Below, in pieces: positions 1 to 7,820 of a stretch of DNA of 64,000 nt. Below the pieces are notes generated by a model. It saw nothing but the letters and a program-made list of their open reading frames with translations. It searched no databases and was not told the origin of the DNA. This DNA comes from Clostridiales bacterium. GTDB taxonomy: Bacteria; Bacillota; Clostridia; Christensenellales; Aristaeellaceae. Made by a program: the position numbers and the translations under genes. The first letter of the stretch is position 1. The number at the start of each line of letters is the position of its first letter. The DNA lies in assembly GCA_004557905.1 (NCBI GenBank), contig SFFH01000001.1, forward strand, positions 1 to 64,000, written 5' to 3'.

Positions 1-504
1 CAGGCGCGCACCATCCGCATTCCGGTGCACATGGTCGAGACGATCAACAAGCTCATCCGCGTCAGCCGCCAGCTCCTGCAGGAGAAGGGCCGCGAGCCGC
101 AGCCGGAGGAGATCGCCGAGGCGATGGGCATCTCGGTGGAGAAGGTGCGCGAGATCATCAAGATCGCGCAGGAGCCGGTCTCCCTGGAGACGCCGATCGG
201 CGAGGAGGAGGACTCCCACCTGGGCGACTTCATCCAGGACGACGACGCGCCGCCGCCCGCAGAGGCCGCGTCCTTCACCCTGATGAAGGAGCAGCTCATG
301 AGCGTGCTGGACACCCTGACCCCGCGCGAAAAGAAGGTGCTGTCCCTGCGCTTTGGCCTGGAGGATGGCCGCCAGCGGACGCTCGAGGAGGTCGGCCAGC
401 AGTTCAACGTCACGCGTGAGCGCATCCGCCAGATCGAGGCGAAGGCGCTGCGCAAGCTGCGCCACCCGAGCCGCAGCAAGAAGCTCAAGGATTATCTCGA
501 ATAA
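1..504 (+). CDS. rpoD: RNA polymerase primary sigma factor RpoD/SigA, 3' part (5' end outside window)
   Basis: The first base is already inside the frame; 167 residues are visible. It is the C-terminal part of the housekeeping sigma factor, which directs RNA polymerase to -35/-10 promoters. The visible part begins in the RTIRIPVHM segment after region 2, carries region 3 (helices around PEEIAEAMGIS) and ends with region 4.2, whose helix-turn-helix (TLEEVGQQFNVTRERIRQIEAKALRKLR, read here as separate motifs TLEEVG and TRERIRQIE) contacts the -35 element. It ends with the usual DYLE-type tail. In Bacillus, sigA is likewise followed by trmK (yqfN) and nif3 (yqfO), as here. An intrinsic terminator follows. 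Confidence 0.97.
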   Translation, partial: QARTIRIPVHMVETINKLIRVSRQLLQEKGREPQPEEIAEAMGISVEKVREIIKIAQEPVSLETPIGEEEDSHLGDFIQDDDAPPPAEAASFTLMKEQLMSVLDTLTPREKKVLSLRFGLEDGRQRTLEEVGQQFNVTRERIRQIEAKALRKLRHPSRSKKLKDYLE

Positions 505-512
505 TCGATGAT

Positions 513-538
513 CGAGGGGCGAAAGTCCCTCGTTTTTT
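513..538 (+). terminator. Intrinsic terminator of rpoD
   Basis: Inverted repeat CGAGGG (513-518) / CCCTCG (527-532) closes a short GC-rich hairpin and is followed by six T residues (533-538), nine bases after the rpoD stop codon. Confidence 0.9.
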
Positions 539-581
539 GACCTGTTATCATTCCGTTTTGCTTCTGAAAGCTTGAATATGG

Positions 582-645
582 GCGCGAAGCGATGAAGGGG
601 TTTGGGGATGAAAACCCCAAACGGGTTTGGGCGGCAGCCCATCGT
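582..645 (+). repeat. Dispersed double-hairpin repeat, copy 1
   Basis: Begins with GCGCGAAGCG, then hairpin A (GTTTGGGG 600-607 / CCCCAAAC 615-622) and hairpin B (TGGGC 628-632, loop GGCA, GCCCA 637-641). The same layout recurs at 42753, 48751, 54572 and 58474, always on the plus strand and between transcription units. Copies differ in stem sequence but keep pairing. It fills most of the 504-686 gap. Confidence 0.8.
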
Positions 646-685
646 TTCCTGATTTCTTTGAGAACAGGTGTATAGGAGGGGGCAC

Positions 686-2149
686 ATGGTTCAGCTGGAC
701 GAACGGCTCGGCGCGATGGCGGAGCTGGTGCTGGAGGCCGTGGCGGGCTGCGAAAGCCCCTGCGCGGCGGACATCGGCTGCGATCACGGGCAGCTGACGG
801 CGCATCTGCTTGAGCGCAGCGGCCGGCTTCTCATGATTGCCAGCGACGTAAGCGCACCGTCGCTTGACAAGGCGAGGCGGCTGCTGGCGGACAGGGGACT
901 GGCGGGCCGTGCGCAGGTTGTCTGTGCGGACGGGTTGGCGGGCATCGACAGGCCGGTACAGGCCATCGTGATCGCGGGCATGGGCGCGGAGACGATCCTG
1001 CGGATTCTCCGCGAGGGCAGAGAAAAGACCGGCGGCGCCGCGCTGATCCTGCAGGCGAACGTCGACCTGCCGCTGCTGCGCTGCGGGCTGGCCGAGATGG
1101 GCTTTGCCGTGGAGCGGGAGGTCTTCTCCCATGCGGCAGGACGGCGCTATGTGACGATGCTTGCCCAGGCTGGCGGGGCTCGGACTCTTTCTGAGCGTGA
1201 AGCGCTGCTGGGCACGGCGATAGGCGGCATGGAGGACGAGGAGCAGCGGGCATACTTTGCCTGGCAGCGCAGCATACGCGTGCGCGAGATGGAGCAGACG
1301 GCGGCACTTTGTTCTGACAAGGCGCGCGCCCGCAGGGCAGTCAGCAGCCGGGAGCTTGAATGGATGGCGGAGGCGATGAATGTGAACGCATGCACGGTGA
1401 AGGAACTGGAGCGGATCGTCGGCGAAATCGCGCCCTACGAGCTGGCGGAGGATTGGGACAACGTCGGCCTGCTTGTGGGCCGTGCGGATAAAACCGTCAC
1501 GCGCGTGCTGACGGCGCTTGACCTGACGGACGACTTGATCAAGGAGGCCAAGGCGCTGGGCGCGCAGGCGATCGTCACGCATCACCCGATCATGATGGAT
1601 GCGCGCAGGCGCATGACGGACGCCGACCGCGAGGGCAGGCTGCTGCTGGCGCTGGCGGAAAACGGCATCGCGCATATCGCCGCGCACACGAACTTTGACA
1701 GCGCGCCGGGCGGCGTGAACGACACGCTGCTGGCACAGATGGGGGCAAAGAATGTGCGGGGCGAGGGCTGCGTCCGCGTGGGCGACGTGGAGGCGGGCAC
1801 GACCTTCGGCGCGCTGTGCGCGCGGGCGCAGCGGAGGCTGCACGCGGCGGTGCGGGCCTACGGCGCGGCGGATACGCCGGTCGTGAGGCTGGGCTGCTGC
1901 TCCGGCGCGGGCGGCAGCCTCTTCCCGGAGGCCGCTGCGCTGGGCGCGGACTGCTTCATCACCGGCGAGATCAAGCATCACGTCGCGCTGGAGGCGATGG
2001 ATGCCGGCGTGTGTGTCATCGAGGCGGGACACTTTGAAACGGAAAATCCCGCCTGTGAAGTGATGGCCAATGCTTTACAAAATGCCTGTGATGCGCTAAA
2101 ATATAATGTAACGGTTTTTTGCTCCAAGGGGAATCCCTTCGGGCGTTGA
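686..2149 (+). CDS. Fused tRNA (adenine22-N1)-methyltransferase TrmK and Nif3-like metal-binding protein
   Basis: One uninterrupted 487-residue frame. Residues 1 to about 230 are TrmK: SAM-binding motif ADIGCDHGQLTAHLL near residue 30, IVIAGMGAE, and LILQANVDLPLLR; the family methylates N1 of A22 in tRNA. From Met231 (base 1376) the chain is a Nif3/YbgI-type dinuclear metal protein: YELAEDWDNVGLLVG, THHPIM, HTNFDSAPGGVND and the closing GHFETENP, with the His/Asp/Glu metal ligands in place; it is the short form without the central inserted domain. In Bacillus these are two adjacent genes (yqfN, yqfO) after sigA. ATG 686 has AGGAGGGG at 673-682 and is chosen over GTG 668. A GGCGGAGG at 1367-1373 lies 8 bases before an in-frame GTG (1382), so a separate Nif3 product may also be made. 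Confidence 0.88.
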   Translation: MVQLDERLGAMAELVLEAVAGCESPCAADIGCDHGQLTAHLLERSGRLLMIASDVSAPSLDKARRLLADRGLAGRAQVVCADGLAGIDRPVQAIVIAGMGAETILRILREGREKTGGAALILQANVDLPLLRCGLAEMGFAVEREVFSHAAGRRYVTMLAQAGGARTLSEREALLGTAIGGMEDEEQRAYFAWQRSIRVREMEQTAALCSDKARARRAVSSRELEWMAEAMNVNACTVKELERIVGEIAPYELAEDWDNVGLLVGRADKTVTRVLTALDLTDDLIKEAKALGAQAIVTHHPIMMDARRRMTDADREGRLLLALAENGIAHIAAHTNFDSAPGGVNDTLLAQMGAKNVRGEGCVRVGDVEAGTTFGALCARAQRRLHAAVRAYGAADTPVVRLGCCSGAGGSLFPEAAALGADCFITGEIKHHVALEAMDAGVCVIEAGHFETENPACEVMANALQNACDALKYNVTVFCSKGNPFGR

Positions 2150-2168
2150 GGATAAGGAGGGCCTGATT

Positions 2169-2876
2169 TTGCATCAGTACGAACTTTTGTGGCAGTACCA
2201 GCAGGTTGACATGGAGCTGGATCAGTATGAGAAGGAGATGCGCGCAAGCAGCAACCGCAAGGAGCTGCTCAAGCACCGCGAATTCCTGCTGGAGCAGCAG
2301 AGCGTCCTCAAGAAGATTGAGTCGGACGTGGAGATCATGAGCGACCGTATGGAAGCGCTGGCGGATGAGATCACGCGCCTGAACGGCTCTGTGGCCGAGG
2401 CGACGGCGAACTTTGAGGCGAACCGTCCGCAGGATCTCGAGGAGGCGAAGAAGCAGATCGCGTCCATCCAGAAGCTGCTGACCACCATCTCCCGCTATGA
2501 GGCGGAGCTGGCCAAGATGCGCAAGGACAGCGAGGCGCGCGACCGCCAGCAGCGCGAGGTGCGCGTGCGCGCCGCCAAGGCCCGCGCGGAGTTTGACCGC
2601 ATCAAGGTCATCTACGACGAGGAGTTCAAGGCGGCCTCCGTCAAGCTCGACGAGCTCAAAAAGAAGGTGGCGAAGGAGGCGGAGGGCATCGATCCGGCGC
2701 TGATTGAGAAGTACAAGTCGATCAAGCGCCACGCGGCGATGCCCATCACGCGCCTGCATGACGACCGCTGCGGCGGCTGCAACATGCAGCTCTCCGCCGC
2801 GGACAAGGACAAGGTGCGCAGCGGCCAGCCGTACGTGGAGTGCGAGAACTGCGGCCGCATCATCCTGGTCAAATAA
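2169..2876 (+). CDS. Coiled-coil protein with C4-type zinc ribbon (COG1579/DUF164 family)
   Basis: 235 residues. The first 190 or so form a long charged helical hairpin (heptad-rich, many E/K/R). The C-terminus is a zinc ribbon: CGGC near residue 200 and CENC near residue 226. The bacterial family is widespread; a nucleic-acid-related role has been suggested but no reaction is established. The start is TTG 2169: AAGGAGG (2154-2160) lies 8 bases upstream and no better ATG exists before the conserved N-terminus. It sits 19 bases after trmK-nif3, a neighbour in many Firmicutes, so the two are probably cotranscribed. A terminator follows at 2882. Confidence 0.85.
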   Translation: MHQYELLWQYQQVDMELDQYEKEMRASSNRKELLKHREFLLEQQSVLKKIESDVEIMSDRMEALADEITRLNGSVAEATANFEANRPQDLEEAKKQIASIQKLLTTISRYEAELAKMRKDSEARDRQQREVRVRAAKARAEFDRIKVIYDEEFKAASVKLDELKKKVAKEAEGIDPALIEKYKSIKRHAAMPITRLHDDRCGGCNMQLSAADKDKVRSGQPYVECENCGRIILVK

Positions 2877-2881
2877 TCATC

Positions 2882-2908
2882 AAGAGGGAGTAATCCCTCT
2901 TTTGTTTT
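2882..2908 (+). terminator. Intrinsic terminator after the zinc-ribbon gene
   Basis: Perfect 8-bp stem AAGAGGGA (2882-2889) / TCCCTCTT (2894-2901) with a GTAA loop and a T-rich tail TTGTTTT. Confidence 0.9.
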
Positions 2909-2931
2909 AGAAGATTGAGGGGAGAAACGAC

Positions 2932-3285
2932 ATGGATATCATCGCGCAGACCGACGCGTTCTTTGCGGGAAAGCCGGAGGCGTGGGCGCTGTTTGAGGCG
3001 CTGCGTTCGCGCGTGCTCGCGTGCTGGCCGGACACGGGCCTGCGCGTGATGAAGACGTGCATCGCCTTTGATGATCCCAAGCCGTACCTGTACGTCTCCT
3101 TCCCGCCCAGAAAGCACATGGCGGGCCTGTGGCTGAGCATCAGCCTGCCGGAGCTGGCGGAGCATCCTCGGTTTGCCCTGGTGGTGCCCGTTTCCAGAAG
3201 CCGGTATACCGCGCACATCCCTCTCCCGGACGCGGATGCGGTCGACGAGGAGCTGCTTTCGCTCATCGCGCTGTCCCGGCGTTGA
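2932..3285 (+). CDS. DUF5655 domain protein, function unknown
   Basis: 117 residues, soluble, no signal peptide or membrane segment. The sequence matches the DUF5655 type (FAGKPEAWALFEALR, then KTCIAFDDPKPYLYVSFPPR), small proteins found alone or fused to other domains in Firmicutes and Actinobacteria. ATG 2932 follows GAGGGGAGA by about 7 bases. It stands alone between the terminator at 2882 and the rnpB promoter, whose -35 box overlaps the last codons. Family assignment rests on pattern recognition; no function can be assigned. Confidence 0.7.
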   Translation: MDIIAQTDAFFAGKPEAWALFEALRSRVLACWPDTGLRVMKTCIAFDDPKPYLYVSFPPRKHMAGLWLSISLPELAEHPRFALVVPVSRSRYTAHIPLPDADAVDEELLSLIALSRR

Positions 3286-3310
3286 CAAGCGCCGCGAAAT
3301 GTGATATAAT
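3282..3310 (+). promoter_or_regulatory. SigA promoter of rnpB
   Basis: Perfect -35 TTGACA (3282-3287), 17-bp spacer, perfect -10 TATAAT (3305-3310). The start site falls near 3317, exactly where the P1 helix of RNase P RNA begins. The -35 overlaps the end of the DUF5655 gene. Confidence 0.93.
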
Positions 3311-3316
3311 CCGACC

Positions 3317-3660
3317 GTTTGTGAGGCTGCCGGGCGGCCGCGCGCCGGAAGGTGTGAGGAAAGTCCGAGCTGCATAGGGCAGAGTGCCGGGTAACACCCG
3401 GCGGGGGCGACCCCAGGGAAAGTGCAACAGAGAGATACCGCATGCCGCAAGGCGTGTAAGGGTGGAAAGGTGAGGTAAGAGCTCACCCGCGGCCTGGCGA
3501 CTTGTCCGCGATGTAAACCCCGCTCGCAGCAAGAAACGAAAGAGCGTTTGAGACGGCCCGTCGAGCTCTCAGGATTTCGCTTGAACCCGCTGGCAACAGC
3601 GGGTCTAGATAGATGACCGCCGATGACAGAACTCGGCTTACAGGCAACGCTCACAGACAT
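3317..3660 (+). ncRNA. rnpB: RNase P RNA, class A-like
   Basis: The catalytic RNA of RNase P, which matures tRNA 5' ends. Diagnostic conserved blocks are present: GAGGAAAGTCCGAGC (CR-I, near 3357), the AGAGTGCCGGGTAAC and AGGGAAAGTGCAACAGAGA region (CR-II/III, 3381-3436) and the 3' conserved AGATAGATGACCGCC and ACAGAACTCGGCTTA. The P1 helix closes the molecule: GTTTGTGAG (3317-3325) pairs with CTCACAGAC (3650-3658) with one G-U. P1 is followed by a T run, so it may double as part of the terminator. The layout matches the ancestral class A rather than the Bacillus class B. Confidence 0.95.
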
Positions 3661-3750
3661 TTTTGAAAAGCAGCCGGACGCATCGCTTTGGGGATTCCTC
3701 AGCGCATGCGTCCGTTTTGCATGCTGCGCGTTTCCCGGTCGGGGAAGCCC

Positions 3751-3780
3751 TTGTCACGGTCTTGCACAGTATGGTATAAT
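3751..3780 (+). promoter_or_regulatory. SigA-type promoter of the glycan operon
   Basis: -35 TTGTCA (3751-3756), 18-bp spacer, -10 TATAAT (3775-3780), 44 bases before the first glycosyltransferase start codon. It is the only good promoter seen upstream of a run of tightly packed genes reaching about 13.95 kb. Confidence 0.75.
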
Positions 3781-3823
3781 CAATCTGTATGATTGTGTAT
3801 CTGTGCGTGAGGAGGGAGCCTGG

Positions 3824-4867
3824 ATGTGCCGTGTGAGCGTGATTGTGCCGGTCTATCAGGTGGAGGCATATCTGCCCAGGTGCCTTGACAGCATCCTCGC
3901 GCAGACGTTTGATGATTTCGAGCTGATCCTGGTCGATGACGGCACGAAGGACGGCTGCCCGGCGATCATGCAGGCGTATGCGCAGCGAGACAGCCGCATC
4001 CGACAGATTCACAAGGAAAACGGCGGCCTGTCCTCCGCGCGCAACGCGGGGCTGGAGATCGCGCGGGGCGAGTATATCGCGTTCGTCGATTCGGACGATT
4101 ACGTCGCGCCGCAGTGGCTGGAGGAAACCGTGCGCGCAGCGGACGAGACCGGCGCGCAGCAGGTGCTCTACAACTACGCGCTGGTCGTGGACGGGCAGGC
4201 GCAGGGATCGTACCTGCGCTTTGACAGTGAGACGATCGACGTGGATCGGCTCGGCCTCGCCAATTACTTTTACCGGTACTGGATGCCGTACAGGCATGGG
4301 CAGGAGGCGTGGAGCAAGCTCTACCGGCGCAGCGTGATCGAGGAAAACGGCCTGCGCTTTGCGCCCAACGACGAGATTTTCGCGGAGGATACGCTCTTTT
4401 CCGCGCAGTACCTGATGCACACGCACAAAATCGCGGCGCTGGATACGCCGTATGTGTACTATGTCCAGCGCGGCGATTCGCTGATGGGCATGAAAAAGCC
4501 CCGGCTGGCCCGGCGGCTGATGACGCTGTCCGTGCGGCTGTGGGAATACGCAATCGCGTGCGGCCGGTTTGACGAGATCAAAAACGTGCTGCCGGTGCTG
4601 TGCTACGACAAGCTGATCACCAAGGGCATCCGGCTGGACCCGGAGCTTGCCGACGTGCACCGCGCGATGGCGGAATACCGGGACAATGAGACAATGCAAA
4701 GCCTTTTGCGCGCGCTGATTTCGCCCATGCCGCTGCTGATGTACACGATCAAAACGCACAAGGGCATCCGCACGCAGATTCGCGCGCGCGCGTTTGCGCT
4801 GCGCTGGATGCGCGGCGACGTGGAGGGCGCAGCCAGTCTTGTGCAGGGACGGGAGGACACGCTGTGA
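3824..4867 (+). CDS. GT2 family glycosyltransferase (first of four)
   Basis: 347 residues. The GT-A fold is at the N-terminus: VSVIVPVYQVEAYL, the nucleotide-binding LILVDDGTKDG, the ENGGLSSARNAGLE loop and the metal-binding FVDSDD. The family transfers a sugar from a nucleotide-sugar to a growing surface glycan. No transmembrane segment is seen, so it is cytoplasmic or peripheral. ATG 3824 follows GAGGAGGGA; a much longer upstream extension of the frame overlaps rnpB and is rejected. The stop overlaps the next start by 4 bases (GTGA). The sugar donor and acceptor cannot be told from sequence. Confidence 0.92.
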   Translation: MCRVSVIVPVYQVEAYLPRCLDSILAQTFDDFELILVDDGTKDGCPAIMQAYAQRDSRIRQIHKENGGLSSARNAGLEIARGEYIAFVDSDDYVAPQWLEETVRAADETGAQQVLYNYALVVDGQAQGSYLRFDSETIDVDRLGLANYFYRYWMPYRHGQEAWSKLYRRSVIEENGLRFAPNDEIFAEDTLFSAQYLMHTHKIAALDTPYVYYVQRGDSLMGMKKPRLARRLMTLSVRLWEYAIACGRFDEIKNVLPVLCYDKLITKGIRLDPELADVHRAMAEYRDNETMQSLLRALISPMPLLMYTIKTHKGIRTQIRARAFALRWMRGDVEGAASLVQGREDTL

Positions 4868-5886
4868 AGGTCAGCATCATCATCCCGTGCTACAACAGCG
4901 GGGCCTATCTGGGCGCGTGCATGGATTCCGTGCTCGCGCAGACGATGGAGGATTTTGAAGCGATTCTGATCGACGACGGCTCGAGGGACGATACGCTCGC
5001 CGTGGCGCAGGATTATGCCAAAAGGGACGCGCGCGTGCGCGTGCTGGCGCAGGAAAATCGCGGCGTGGCCGCCGCGCGCAACCTGGGGCTTGAACACGCG
5101 CGGGGCGAGTGGATCACGTTCGTGGACAGCGACGACCTGCTGCCCACGGATGCGCTCCATACGATGCTCTCCGGCGCGGGCGAGGACGTGGACATGGTCG
5201 TCTGTCCGCACGAGACGTTTGACGAAAGCGGAACGCTGGAAACCGTCATTCCGCAGACGCGCTGGATGGACAAGCGGGGCGAGGCCCAGCGGCGTGCAGC
5301 GGCGCTGCGGCTGATCGAGGGTGACAGCGTGCTCAACATCATGTGCTGCAAGCTGCACAGGAGGACGCTGATCGAGCGTGAGGGCCTGCGGCTTCAGGCG
5401 GGCGTGAAGATCGCGGAGGACGCGCTGTTCAATCTGGAGACCGTGCTCTGCGGGCACGGAATCGCGTATGTGAACCGTGTGGCTTACCGCTACCGCATGC
5501 ACGGCGCCTCCGCGATGCACGCGCAGACGGCAGGCGAGCTGGCGCGTCACAGGCTGTGGCTGCTCGCGATGCGGGACATGCTGCTGCGCCGCGGGCAGAT
5601 GGAAAGCTACTTTGCCGCGTATGTGGACAGCGCGGCGCTGCGGCTGTACAAGGACGGCGGCGTGCCTGGCGTGGTTCGCCGGTTCAACGCGGACGTGCTG
5701 CCGCTTCTGCCGCTTGACCGCCTGGATGAAAGCAGGCTGCCGCGCAGCGCGCGCACGCTTCTGCGGCTGTGCCGCAGCGGCGCGTATCCGCGCGTCTATC
5801 CGCTGATCTACCCCGTGCAGGTGCTGCACCGCAAGCTCAGCGAGGCCGCGTTTGCCCTACGCAAAGAGAAGGAGATGCCGAAATGA
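4864..5886 (+). CDS. GT2 family glycosyltransferase (second of four)
   Basis: 340 residues with the same GT-A core: VSIIIPCYNSGAYLG, LIDDGSRDDT, ENRGVAAARNLGLEHA and FVDSDDLL. It starts with GTG at 4864 overlapping the previous stop and ends overlapping the next gene (ATGA), so translation of the three is probably coupled. Beyond residue 220 the sequence diverges from its neighbours, suggesting a different acceptor. It is likely part of one assembly line for a surface polysaccharide or teichoic-acid-like polymer. Confidence 0.92.
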   Translation: MKVSIIIPCYNSGAYLGACMDSVLAQTMEDFEAILIDDGSRDDTLAVAQDYAKRDARVRVLAQENRGVAAARNLGLEHARGEWITFVDSDDLLPTDALHTMLSGAGEDVDMVVCPHETFDESGTLETVIPQTRWMDKRGEAQRRAAALRLIEGDSVLNIMCCKLHRRTLIEREGLRLQAGVKIAEDALFNLETVLCGHGIAYVNRVAYRYRMHGASAMHAQTAGELARHRLWLLAMRDMLLRRGQMESYFAAYVDSAALRLYKDGGVPGVVRRFNADVLPLLPLDRLDESRLPRSARTLLRLCRSGAYPRVYPLIYPVQVLHRKLSEAAFALRKEKEMPK

Positions 5887-6815
5887 ACGGTCCGCTTGTG
5901 TCCATCGTCATGCCGTGCTACCAGAACGGGCGGACGCTTGCGCGCACCGTGCGCAGCATTCAGGCGCAGACGGAGCAAAGCTGGGAATTGATCGCCGTGG
6001 ACGACGGCTCAAGCGACGACACGCTGGCTGTCATCACGCAGCTGGCGCAGGACGAGCCACGTATGCGGGTCATCCATCAGGAGAACGGGGGCGTGTCCGC
6101 CGCGCGCAACGCGGGCATGGAGGCGGCGCGGGGGACGTGGCTGTCGTTCGTGGATGCGGACGATCACCTGCTGCCGCACGCGCTCCATCACCTGCTGTCG
6201 CTGACAGATGATCAAACCGACATCGCCTGCGGCGCGTATGTGATGCGCTTTCGCGACGAGGGCGGACGGGAGGAGCATCACGCCTGCGCGGACGGCGATC
6301 TGCAGACCGTGCTGGAAAGCCTCCTGCGCGGGGACAGCGCGCTCAACAGCATGTGCGCCCGGCTGTACCGCACGCAGCTGATCCGTGAGCACGGCGTGCG
6401 CGCGCCCGAGGGCGTGAAGGTGGGCGAGGACGTGCTGTTCAACCTCGATGCGTTTATCGCCGCGCGCGCCTGGCGCATGAGCGGGGAGACCGTCTACATC
6501 TACGAATTCGGCGGGGACTCCGCGATGACGCGGGCCCGCAAGGACATCTATGCGCGCAGCGTGCCGATGATCGAGGGCATCGGCCGCTTCATCGACGCGC
6601 ATAGCCTGGCGACGCCGCTGTTCCGGGCGCACATCGATCTCTACATCCGCACGCTGCGGGCGGACCGGGGACGGCTGAGGGCTGCGCTCTCGCTTTCCCG
6701 CGCCATGGCGGCGCGCATCACCAAGGACGTGGCGTTTGGCAGCCTGCCTGCCAAGCAGAAGCTGTACTACCTGGCGCTTCGCGCGCTGCCGGCATTGAGC
6801 TTTTTGCTGCCGTAA
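5883..6815 (+). CDS. GT2 family glycosyltransferase (third of four)
   Basis: 310 residues from ATG 5883, which overlaps the preceding stop as ATGA. An upstream in-frame extension into the previous gene is not needed because the conserved N-terminus VSIVMPCYQNGRTLA begins here. Motifs: VDDGSSDDT, ENGGVSAARNAGMEAA and FVDADDHLL, plus the GEDVLFNLDAF block seen in all four GTs of this cluster. Similarity among the four suggests tandem duplication followed by divergence. Confidence 0.92.
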   Translation: MNGPLVSIVMPCYQNGRTLARTVRSIQAQTEQSWELIAVDDGSSDDTLAVITQLAQDEPRMRVIHQENGGVSAARNAGMEAARGTWLSFVDADDHLLPHALHHLLSLTDDQTDIACGAYVMRFRDEGGREEHHACADGDLQTVLESLLRGDSALNSMCARLYRTQLIREHGVRAPEGVKVGEDVLFNLDAFIAARAWRMSGETVYIYEFGGDSAMTRARKDIYARSVPMIEGIGRFIDAHSLATPLFRAHIDLYIRTLRADRGRLRAALSLSRAMAARITKDVAFGSLPAKQKLYYLALRALPALSFLLP

Positions 6816-6836
6816 GCCCGGGAGGAAGGAATACGC

Positions 6837-7820
6837 ATGAGTGAATCACAGGCCGATATCAGCGTCATCGTGCCCTGCTACAACGCCGAACGCTATCTGA
6901 GCGTGTGTCTGGAGAGTCTCAAGGCGCAGCGGGAGCCGGAAGTTCAGATGCTCCTCATCGACGACGGCTCGACCGATGCGACGGGCGCGATGCTGGATGA
7001 TTTCGCGCGCGTCGAGCCCCGGGCGCGGGTGATCCATACGGAAAACGGCGGCGTGTCCGCTGCGCGCAATCGGGGCCTCGCGCTGGCGACGGGACGGTAT
7101 ATCGCGTTCGTGGACGCGGACGATGCGCTGGAGGAAAACAGCCTGCGAACGCTCTACCGGCACGCAGTATCGACCGGGGCGCAGATCATCTCGGCCAACC
7201 ATACGCTCTTTGACATGGAAAAGGAGCAGCGCGTGCCGGTTCATCTCCCGCCGGTGGCGCAGGACAGCGCGCAGATCGTTCGGGAGATCATCCACATGCA
7301 CCGCATTTACAACAACATCTGGAACAAGCTCTACGCGCGCGAGCTGTTTGACGGTCTGCGGCTTGACGAGGATGTGCGCATCGGCGAGGACGCGCTGCTC
7401 AACCTGCAGCTCTTCCTGCGCGCGGACAAAGTGGCGCATCTGCCGGATTACACCTATGTCTACCGCGTGCACAGCCAGTCGGCGATGGCGGGTGTCCGCA
7501 GCCACAGCGAGGCGCATCAGCCCATGCTGCGCAGCATGAGCGCGATTCTGCTTAAGCAGGGCGTGAAGGAGCGGTATTTCCGGGACTTTTTGCAGAGCTG
7601 CGTTTGGATCGACGAGAAGGAGCGCGGCATCCGTGCGTGCATGAAGACGTTTGGCGAGCGGGTGCGTCCGCTCGTGCTGGAGGGCGTGCGGGAAGACAGG
7701 CTTCTGCCGCAGGACAAGCGGCTGTACCGGCTGGTCAGGCAGGGCGGATTTCCGGCGTTTTACACGCTCATGCGCGTGAAGGAGAAGCTGACGGGAAGGA
7801 AATGGGGAATCAGGCGATGA
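6837..7820 (+). CDS. GT2 family glycosyltransferase (fourth of four)
   Basis: 327 residues; ISVIVPCYNAERYLS, LIDDGSTDATG, ENGGVSAARNRGLALA, FVDADDALEEN and GEDALLNLQLF. ATG 6837 has GGGAGGAAGG about 7 bases upstream. The stop overlaps the start of the pyruvyl transferase gene (ATGA at 7817). It is predicted to be cytoplasmic and to act with the three upstream GTs. Confidence 0.92.
   Translation: MSESQADISVIVPCYNAERYLSVCLESLKAQREPEVQMLLIDDGSTDATGAMLDDFARVEPRARVIHTENGGVSAARNRGLALATGRYIAFVDADDALEENSLRTLYRHAVSTGAQIISANHTLFDMEKEQRVPVHLPPVAQDSAQIVREIIHMHRIYNNIWNKLYARELFDGLRLDEDVRIGEDALLNLQLFLRADKVAHLPDYTYVYRVHSQSAMAGVRSHSEAHQPMLRSMSAILLKQGVKERYFRDFLQSCVWIDEKERGIRACMKTFGERVRPLVLEGVREDRLLPQDKRLYRLVRQGGFPAFYTLMRVKEKLTGRKWGIRR

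Noticed and set aside
548..2032. 494-codon open frame on the minus strand opposite trmK-nif3
   Set aside because: Composition is that of a shadow frame, and the plus strand has clear conserved motifs over the same bases.
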